DNA from: an uncultured Bacilli bacterium
Lineage (GTDB): Bacteria > Bacillota_I > Bacilli_A > RFN20 > CAG-826
Reading direction: 5' to 3'
DNA: 13,233 nt
Assembly: GCA_944342125.1 (NCBI GenBank)
Contig: CALVMF010000030.1
Coordinates: 1 to 13,233 of the forward strand
The position numbers and the translations under genes are program-made. The notes beneath the pieces were generated by a model. The model was given only the letters and a program-made list of their open reading frames with translations, was not told the DNA's origin and did no database searches. How positions within the stretch are numbered: position 1 is the stretch's first letter; each line of letters begins with the position of its first letter. Of the stretch, positions 8,460-13,233 are shown one piece after another.

Positions 8460-8488
8460 ATTTTATACTATAAGTATAAATAAGACAA
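8460..8488 (-). promoter_or_regulatory. Promoter of the prsA-like lipoprotein operon
   Basis: On the minus strand, -35 TTGTCT (8488 to 8483) and -10 TAAAAT (8465 to 8460) are separated by exactly 17 bases. This predicts a start of transcription near 8453 and a leader of about 45 bases before ATG 8408. It matches the housekeeping sigma-A consensus with two mismatches in the -35 and one in the -10. Confidence 0.65.
8462..8480. repeat. 19-bp perfect palindrome inside the lipoprotein promoter (candidate operator)
   Basis: Arms TTTATACT (8462-8469) and AGTATAAA (8473-8480) are perfect complements around the 3-base centre ATA. The repeat fills most of the spacer between the proposed -35 and -10 hexamers and overlaps the -10, which is where a repressor dimer would block RNA polymerase. 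The binding protein is unknown. Confidence 0.5.
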
Positions 8489-8572
8489 CACAGAAAAATT
8501 TCGTTTTCATATGCTGCCATTGATTTTATGACAATTCTACTTTTTTGCAATATTTTTTCACTTTTTTAACGC

Positions 8573-8601
8573 TTGATTTTAAGTAATCAAATTGTTTTAA
8601 T
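8573..8601 (+). promoter_or_regulatory. Candidate promoter of the suf operon
   Basis: TTGATT (8573-8578) and TTTAAT (8596-8601) are 17 bases apart and would start transcription near 8608, giving a leader of about 37 bases to sufC. The -35 is also one arm of an imperfectly centred dyad, TTGATT / AATCAA (8573-8590, 6-base centre). The match is moderate in very AT-rich DNA, so other start sites are possible. Confidence 0.4.
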
Positions 8602-8605
8602 CCTT

Positions 8606-8628
8606 ACATATTTTGGTTTAAAATATGT
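8606..8628. repeat. Perfect 9-bp inverted repeat in the suf leader (operator or leader hairpin)
   Basis: Arms ACATATTTT (8606-8614) and AAAATATGT (8620-8628) are exact reverse complements around GGTTT. The repeat lies 5 bases before the sufC ribosome binding site (GAGGAAAAG, from 8634). It could be a dimer-binding operator for an Fe-S or redox-responsive regulator, or a hairpin in the mRNA leader. No T-run follows it, so it is not an intrinsic terminator. Confidence 0.55.
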
Positions 8629-8644
8629 TGCTTGAGGAAAAGAT

Positions 8645-9478
8645 ATGGATGTTTTAGAGATTAAAAATCTACATGTAAGTGTTGAAGATAAAGAGATCCT
8701 AAAAGGATTGAATTTAACTATAAAAAAAGGTGAAAAAGTAGCTTTACTTGGTCCAAACGGGCATGGAAAAAGCACACTTTTAAACGCAATTATGGGGAAT
8801 CCACGCTATAAAGTTACTCAAGGAGAGATTTTATTAAACGGCGAAAACGTTTTGGAGATGAAAGTCGATGAAAGAAGTAGAAAAGGCTTATTTTTAGCTT
8901 TCCAAAATCCAGTCGAAATTCCTGGAGTTATTTCAGCTGATTTTTATAAAAGTGCTCTTCAAGAACATAGTGAAAAAAGAATGTCGCTATATCAATTTTA
9001 TAAAGTGCTTGACAATGCATCTCAAGAAGTAAAAATTCCTTTCGAAATGTTTAATCGCGCTTTAAATGATGGATTTAGTGGTGGAGAGAAAAAAAGAAAC
9101 GAAATTTTACAAATGATGCTTTTAAATCCAAAAATCGCAATGCTTGATGAAATCGATAGTGGTCTTGATGTTGATGCAATTAATACGGTTAGCGAATGCA
9201 TTAATAAACAATACGAAAAAGAAAATACAGGTTTTTTGATCATCTCGCACTATGCAAGACTATTTGAATTAGTTAAACCAACAAGAAGTGCAGTTATCAT
9301 AAACGGCAAAGTTGTTTTGGAAGGCGGTCCAGAAGTATATAAACGAATCGATAAAGATGGCTATGAACGGATCAAAGATGAATTAAATATTTCAATTGAA
9401 AACGATAATGAAAAAACGATGAATCAAGTTTCAATTGGGGTCTGTGCTACTAAAGAGATTATTAAAAATGCAAAATAA
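8645..9478 (+). CDS. sufC: Fe-S cluster assembly ATPase SufC
   Basis: A 277-residue ABC-type ATPase of the SufBCD complex, cytoplasmic, which hydrolyses ATP to drive cluster assembly on SufB/SufD. Seen in order: Walker A GPNGHGKST (36-44), Q-loop AFQNP (Gln87), signature FSGGEKKRNEI (144-154), Walker B IAMLDE (164-169), D-loop SGLD, and switch His202 in IISHY. LEGGPEVYKRIDKDGY (225-240) is the SufC-specific C-terminal element. Family members usually end soon after this; here about 28 more residues follow, ending in VSIGVCATKEIIKNAK with a cysteine at 267. The start ATG is preceded by GAGGAAAAG. The gene overlaps sufD by 11 bases and is first in the suf operon, as in other Firmicutes. Confidence 0.96.
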   Translation: MDVLEIKNLHVSVEDKEILKGLNLTIKKGEKVALLGPNGHGKSTLLNAIMGNPRYKVTQGEILLNGENVLEMKVDERSRKGLFLAFQNPVEIPGVISADFYKSALQEHSEKRMSLYQFYKVLDNASQEVKIPFEMFNRALNDGFSGGEKKRNEILQMMLLNPKIAMLDEIDSGLDVDAINTVSECINKQYEKENTGFLIISHYARLFELVKPTRSAVIINGKVVLEGGPEVYKRIDKDGYERIKDELNISIENDNEKTMNQVSIGVCATKEIIKNAK

Positions 9479-10226
9479 TTTTGAAGAAAAAAACATATCT
9501 TTTTTAAACGAAAAAAACCAAGAAATCAACATTTCTTGTAATGAAAAAATCAACCTAAATTTAGTTGATAATTTTGATGGTGAATTAACAATTTTTCTTC
9601 AAAAAGATTCAATTTGTAATTTAAGAATTTTTTATAAAGAAAATAAAAATAGTTTAGTTTTGCGCACTTTTTTATCAGAAAATGCCGAATTAAATGTTTA
9701 TTTTGCTGATTTTTCAATTGGAAATTCTTCGCTTAGCGCTAACTCGATATTATATGGAAATGAAGCTAAATCTACTTTTAAATACTCTTCAATATCTAAA
9801 AATAACGATGCTAAAAATTATCATATTTCTTTCTCACATATCGGAGAAAAAACAATATCTAATTTAGAAGGTTATAGCGTCAATATGAACGAATCAAAAC
9901 TTAAAGTTGAAGGTGTCTCTCATATCGAAAAGAATTCAATTAAATCGAAAGCTCATCAAAAAATAAAAGGAATTTTATTTGATAAGGAAAGCGTAGCTAT
10001 TGCAAATCCAATTTTAAAAATTGATTGTGATGATATTGAAGCAAGTCATGCTTGTGCGATAGGAAGCTTAAATGATAACCATCTTTTCTATCTTTTAAGT
10101 AGGGGTTTACCATTAAAAGACGCAAGAAAATTGATTACATTTGGATATTTAAATCCAATTGTTGAATATTTTGATGAAAAAGATAAAGAAGAATTAAAAA
10201 CAATTATTGAAAGGGAGTTTAATTAA
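9468..10226 (+). CDS. sufD: Fe-S cluster assembly protein SufD, short form
   Basis: A 252-residue SufD, clearly shorter than the roughly 430 residues of B. subtilis SufD; most of the N-terminal domain seems to be missing. The beta-helix core and C-terminal helical domain are present: KIDCDDIEASHACAIGSL with His194 (equivalent to the essential His of the SufB-SufD interface), then FYLLSRGLPLKDARKLITFGY. The Cys found two residues before this His in E. coli SufD is Ala here, while Cys196 follows it; B. subtilis also lacks the former Cys. SufD pairs with SufB and binds SufC. I start it at ATG 9468, with AAAGAG upstream, not at the in-frame TTG 9435, which lies deep inside sufC. There is no frameshift sign: the N-terminus is read cleanly and the sufC junction is tight. 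The sufS start follows after one base. Confidence 0.88.
   Translation: MQNNFEEKNISFLNEKNQEINISCNEKINLNLVDNFDGELTIFLQKDSICNLRIFYKENKNSLVLRTFLSENAELNVYFADFSIGNSSLSANSILYGNEAKSTFKYSSISKNNDAKNYHISFSHIGEKTISNLEGYSVNMNESKLKVEGVSHIEKNSIKSKAHQKIKGILFDKESVAIANPILKIDCDDIEASHACAIGSLNDNHLFYLLSRGLPLKDARKLITFGYLNPIVEYFDEKDKEELKTIIEREFN
10211..10217 (+). promoter_or_regulatory. Ribosome binding site for sufS (decides the ATG 10228 start)
   Basis: AAGGGAG lies 10 bases before ATG 10228, inside the last codons of sufD. It rules out the earlier in-frame TTG at 10207 as the main start, which would lie upstream of this site. Confidence 0.75.
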
Positions 10227-10227
10227 T

Positions 10228-11463
10228 ATGTTTGATGTTAATGAAATAAGAAAAGACTTCCCAATGTTAGATGGCTCTAAACACTCTTTTAATGGAAAGC
10301 CAATGATTTATCTTGATAACGCTGCAACAACTTTTAAACCATATTCGGTGATTGAAGCTTCAAATCAATATTATAAAAATGAATCTGTTAATGCTCATCG
10401 TGGGGATTATGATATCGCTTATCAAGTTGATAAAAAAGTTGATGAAGTTCGTGAAAAAATTGCAAAGTTTTTTAATGCTAAAAAAATCGAGATCGTTTTT
10501 ACTAGTGGCTGTTCTATGAGCATGAATTTAGTTGCTTTTGGCTATGGATTTAAATATTTAAAAAGCGATGATGAAATTTTATTAACTGAAGCAGAACATG
10601 CTAGTAATGTCTTGCCTTGGTTTAAGGTGAGCGAATTAACAGGAGCCAAAATTAGATATATTCCTTTAACTAAAGAAGGTAGATTAACTCCTGAAAACCT
10701 TAAAAAAGTCATGAATGAAAAAGTTAAGGTTGTAAGTGTTGCTCAAGTCACCAATGTTTTAGGCTTTAAAAACGATATTAAAGCTTTAGCAAAAATAGCT
10801 CATGAATATGGAGCAATTTTGGTTTGTGATGCTGCTCAAAGCGCACCACACATGAAAATTGATGTTAAAGATTTAGATTGTGATTTTATGTGCTTAAGTG
10901 CCCATAAAATGTGCGGTCCAACTGGAATTGGCGTCTTATATGGCAAATTTGATCTTTTAAAAATTACTGAACCATTTATGACAGGTGGAGGAGATAATGC
11001 TCGTTTTGATATGTGTGGGAACGTAGCTTATTTAGAACCACCAGCCAAATTTGAAGCTGGAACAATGAATCTAGCTGGAATTTATGGATTTGGAGCCGCT
11101 ATAGACTACTTAGAGAAAATTGGAATGGACAATATTGAAAAATATGAAGGTGAGCTTCATGAATATGCTATTTCAAAACTTAGCACTATCAAGGATTTAA
11201 TTATTTATAATCCAACAGCGGATAGCGGAATCATTACTTTAAATTATAAAGGTGTCTTTGCCCAGGATGAGGCGAGCTATTTAAATAGTCATGGAATATG
11301 TGTTAGAAGCGGGGAGCACTGCGCTAAATTATTAAAAGATATATTAAAAGTACCTGCAACTGTTCGTGTTAGTTTTTATTTTTATAACACCAAAGAAGAA
11401 ATTGATGCTTTATATGAAGCACTTAAAGATGGAGGTAATTATCTAGATGCCTATTTCGATTAA
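10228..11463 (+). CDS. sufS: Cysteine desulfurase SufS
   Basis: A 411-residue fold-type I PLP enzyme, of normal SufS length, which takes sulphur from L-cysteine as a persulfide and releases alanine. Seen: YLDNAATT (28-35), His124 in EAEHASN stacking on PLP, Asp201 and Gln204 (CDAAQS), Schiff-base lysine Lys227 in SAHKMCGPTGIG, and FEAGTMNLAG (275-284). The catalytic Cys365 sits in VRSGEHCAKLL, a variant of the usual RxGxHCAxPL loop that lacks the proline; this resembles forms seen in mycoplasma-related bacteria (from memory). The cysteine passes sulphur to SufU, encoded next and overlapping by 17 bases. Start chosen by AAGGGAG and by the normal N-terminus (DVNEIRKDFPML). Confidence 0.96.
   Translation: MFDVNEIRKDFPMLDGSKHSFNGKPMIYLDNAATTFKPYSVIEASNQYYKNESVNAHRGDYDIAYQVDKKVDEVREKIAKFFNAKKIEIVFTSGCSMSMNLVAFGYGFKYLKSDDEILLTEAEHASNVLPWFKVSELTGAKIRYIPLTKEGRLTPENLKKVMNEKVKVVSVAQVTNVLGFKNDIKALAKIAHEYGAILVCDAAQSAPHMKIDVKDLDCDFMCLSAHKMCGPTGIGVLYGKFDLLKITEPFMTGGGDNARFDMCGNVAYLEPPAKFEAGTMNLAGIYGFGAAIDYLEKIGMDNIEKYEGELHEYAISKLSTIKDLIIYNPTADSGIITLNYKGVFAQDEASYLNSHGICVRSGEHCAKLLKDILKVPATVRVSFYFYNTKEEIDALYEALKDGGNYLDAYFD
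11431..11436 (+). promoter_or_regulatory. Ribosome binding site for sufU within sufS
   Basis: GGAGGT, a near-perfect Shine-Dalgarno, lies 10 bases before ATG 11447 and inside the last codons of sufS, so the 17-base overlap of the two genes is real. Confidence 0.8.
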
Positions 11464-11890
11464 TCCTCAAATGATGAGAGAAATTATAATGGATCATTAT
11501 AATAATCCACTAAATAAAAAAGTTCCTGAAAATATTAGTGAATATAAAAAAATTAGAATGGACAGCGATTCATGTATCGATGATATTACTATCTATTTAA
11601 AAATAGTAAACGACAAGATTGTCGATGCTTGTTTTGATGGAATTGCTTGCACAATTTCAACAGCAAGCACCGATATTTTATGTGAACTCGTTAAAGATAA
11701 ATCTACTAAAGATGCCCTTTATATTGTTGAGCAATATAAGAACATGATTTATGAAAAAGAGTTTGATGAATCGGCTTTAGATGAATTAATAGTTTTTATT
11801 AATACCCATAAACAAGCCGCTAGAATTAAATGTGCAACTTTAGGTTCAACAGGTATTGAATCGATTATTGATGGAAAAGATGATAAATAG
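11447..11890 (+). CDS. sufU: Fe-S assembly sulphur-transfer protein SufU
   Basis: A 147-residue IscU-like zinc protein, normal length for SufU. By family knowledge it accepts persulfide sulphur from SufS through its zinc-bound cysteine and passes it to SufBCD. The metal ligands are kept: Cys43 and Asp45 (SCIDD), Cys68 (IACTIS) and Cys129 (IKCATLG), equivalent to Cys41, Asp43, Cys66 and Cys128 in B. subtilis. The normally conserved Gly between the first Cys and Asp (CGD) is Ile here, which is unusual. The N-terminal MREIIMDHYNNPLNK is typical. The start ATG lies inside the end of sufS, with GGAGGT (11431-11436) 10 bases upstream. The gene ends in TAG, and sufB starts 2 bases later. Confidence 0.94.
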   Translation: MPISINPQMMREIIMDHYNNPLNKKVPENISEYKKIRMDSDSCIDDITIYLKIVNDKIVDACFDGIACTISTASTDILCELVKDKSTKDALYIVEQYKNMIYEKEFDESALDELIVFINTHKQAARIKCATLGSTGIESIIDGKDDK

Positions 11891-11892
11891 TT

Positions 11893-13233
11893 ATGAAAAA
11901 CGATAAGGCAATCAATTTAAAAGAAGATAAAGAATATAAATACGATTTTAAAGATGATGTAAGTAGTATCTTTACAACTGGAAAATGATTAAGCGAAGAA
12001 GTTATTAAAAAAATTTCTAAAGCGAAAAACGAACCAGAATGGATGCTTAATTTTCGTCTTGATGCTTATCATAAATTTTTGAAATTGTCTTTTCCTAAAT
12101 TTGGTCCAGATGTAAGTGATTTAGATTTTGATAGTTATACATATTTTACTCGTTACGCAAAAGGCGATAAAAATAGTTGGGATGAAGTGCCTGAAACAAT
12201 CAAAAATACATTTAAAAAGCTAGGTATACCTGAACAAGAACAAAAATATTTAAGTGGTGCCGCCACTCAATATGAATCTGAAATGGTTTATCACAATATG
12301 CTTAAAGAAGTTGAAGAAAAAGGCGTTATTTTTCTTTCTACCGACATGGCGCTTCAACTTTATCCAGATTTAGTTAAAAAATTTTTTGGCACAGTTATTA
12401 ATGTTGCTGACAATAAATTTTCAGCTTTAAATGGAGCAGTTTGGAGTGGAGGAAGTTTTATATACGTTCCTAAAGGCGTTAAATTAGAAAAACCTCTCCA
12501 ATCCTATTTTAGAATTAATAACGAAAAAACTGGACAATTTGAAAGAACGCTTATAATTTGTGATGAAGGAAGTGATGTTCATTATGTCGAAGGATGTACC
12601 GCCCCGATTTATTCTAAAGAATCACTTCATGCTGCAGTTGTTGAAATAATTGTCATGAAAAATGCTAAATGTCGTTATTCAACCGTTCAAAACTGGTCAA
12701 ATAACATTGTTAATTTAGTTACAAAAAGAGCAAACGTTTATGAAAATGGTGTGATGGAATGGATCGATGGAAACATTGGTAGCAAAATCAATATGAAATA
12801 TCCAGCTTGTATCTTAAAAGGAGAAGGTGCTAAGGGAATTTGCATTTCAATTGCTGTTGCTGGAAAAGGTCAATATCAAGATGCTGGCGCAAGAATGATT
12901 CACGAAGCACCTAACACTACGAGCTCAATTATTTCTAAGTCAATTGTAAAAAATGGTGGTACAAGTAATTATCGTGGAACTTGTCGAATTAAAAAAGAAG
13001 CTATAAATTCAAAAGCACATGTTGAATGTGATACTTTAATTTTAGATTCATATTCAAATTCTGACACTATTCCAAAGAATGAATGTCATAACAATTCAAG
13101 CTTTTTAGAACACGAAGCGACTGTAAGCAAAATAAGTGAAGATCAACTTTTCTATTTGCTGAGTAGAGGAATTAGCGAAAAGGACGCTACTCAAATGATA
13201 ATTATGGGATTTATTGAACCATTCTCTAAAGAA
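11893..13233 (+). CDS. sufB: Fe-S cluster scaffold SufB, 3'-truncated by window edge, with in-frame TGA at codon 32
   Basis: 447 codons are present, running off the window; about 30 residues are missing compared with B. subtilis SufB (465). The protein is well conserved: NEPEWML (46-52), DNKFSALNGAVWSGGSFIYVPKGV, GQFERTLII, VHYVEGCTAP, MEWIDGNIGSK, KYPACILKGEG, and near the end EHEATVSKISEDQLFYLLSRGI and MGFIEPF. Cys379 (VECDTLI), His407 and Glu408 (LEHEA) match E. coli Cys405, His433 and Glu434 in spacing and are the expected cluster-assembly residues. SufB is the scaffold on which the cluster forms, with SufC and SufD. Codon 32 is TGA (11986-11988), where B. subtilis has Gly. Read literally, the gene is broken after 31 residues; all else is intact. 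The next in-frame ATG (12043, residue 51) has no ribosome binding site. The ATG 11893 start fits the family N-terminus (EYKYDFKDDVSSIF) and follows sufU by 2 bases. Confidence 0.9.
11986..11988 (+). other. In-frame TGA codon in sufB
   Basis: The frame reads TTGK, TGA, LSEEVIKKIS. Homology continues in the same frame on both sides without insertion or deletion, so a single-base change (GGA to TGA) explains it. Under the standard code it stops translation; a sequence error, a true nonsense mutation or recoding are all possible. Confidence 0.95.

Noticed and set aside
8528..8556. Second suf promoter, ATGACA with TATTTT at 17 bases
   Set aside because: The -10 is poor and the region is T-rich, where such matches arise by chance; it would also give a long leader with no other support.
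8409..8644. Small RNA, tRNA or riboswitch in the divergent region
   Set aside because: No cloverleaf, no known riboswitch core and no terminator-type hairpin with a T-run; only promoters and dyads are supported.
10102..10107. AGG reassigned to Met, as described for some uncultivated Bacilli
   Set aside because: AGG encodes the conserved Arg of the LLSRGL motif in SufD, so it is read normally as Arg here.
11986..11988. TGA = selenocysteine or TGA = Gly (code 25)
   Set aside because: The position is not a redox Cys in homologues and I see no SECIS-like hairpin just downstream. Code 25 is known from Gracilibacteria/Absconditabacteria, while the gene content here is Firmicute-like. A tRNA search would settle it.
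12043..12045. Restart of sufB at the in-frame ATG, giving an N-terminally short SufB
   Set aside because: There is no purine-rich ribosome binding site before it, and the start would remove conserved residues up to and including the Trp of NEPEWML.
11893..13233. Genetic code 4 (TGA = Trp) for the whole genome
   Set aside because: About 24 tryptophans in the window are all TGG, and long genes are otherwise free of in-frame TGA. In established code-4 organisms of this base composition TGA is the main Trp codon. The sufB site is also a Gly, not a Trp, in the homologue. An early or rare reassignment is left open in the findings.

Overview
The window is AT-rich DNA from a low-GC bacterium of the Bacilli/Erysipelotrichia/Mollicutes-related part of the Firmicutes. 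This placement is inferred from gene content and order: sufC-sufD-sufS-sufU-sufB, and yhaM next to hit and prsA-like genes, as in Bacilli. Strong AGGAGG-type ribosome binding sites, lipobox lipoproteins and a diacylglycerol-glucosyltransferase-like enzyme agree with it. I cannot name the genus.

Layout. (1) Positions 1-3803, plus strand: a tightly overlapping operon. It holds the 3' part of a UPF0104/LPG-synthase-type membrane protein, a GT4 glycosyltransferase, RecX and the exoribonuclease YhaM, and it ends at a bidirectional hairpin terminator (3804-3832). (2) Positions 3855-8408, minus strand: transcription starts at a well-formed promoter near 8460-8488. It reads a large parvulin-type (PrsA-like) lipoprotein, then a second large lipoprotein without a recognisable parvulin core, then a hairpin terminator, then a HIT-family hydrolase with no room for its own promoter. 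(3) Positions 8409-8644: a divergent control region with three inverted repeats. (4) Positions 8645-13233, plus strand: the SUF iron-sulphur assembly operon. SufC (ATPase), a short SufD, SufS (cysteine desulfurase), SufU (sulphur acceptor) and SufB (scaffold) are joined by overlaps or gaps of 1-2 bases. SufB runs off the window end, about 30 residues short of the usual length.

How the genes work together. SufS takes sulphur from cysteine and SufU accepts it. The SufBCD complex then builds the Fe-S cluster using SufC ATPase activity. The lipoprotein operon is probably an extracytoplasmic folding module. The first operon mixes membrane glycolipid functions with recombination control and RNA decay.

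The most notable observation is an in-frame TGA at codon 32 of sufB (11986-11988), at a position that is glycine in the B. subtilis protein. The rest of the gene is intact. About 24 tryptophans in the window are TGG, and the only TGA used as a gene stop (908-910) has a TAG two codons later, so the window alone does not prove that TGA means stop here. Other points are the dyads in the suf/prsA control region, a terminator inside the prsA-hit unit, a SufD of about 250 residues, and a C-terminal extension on SufC. I see no mobile element, CRISPR array, tRNA or rRNA. Apart from the SUF variations and the sufB TGA, this is ordinary housekeeping DNA.
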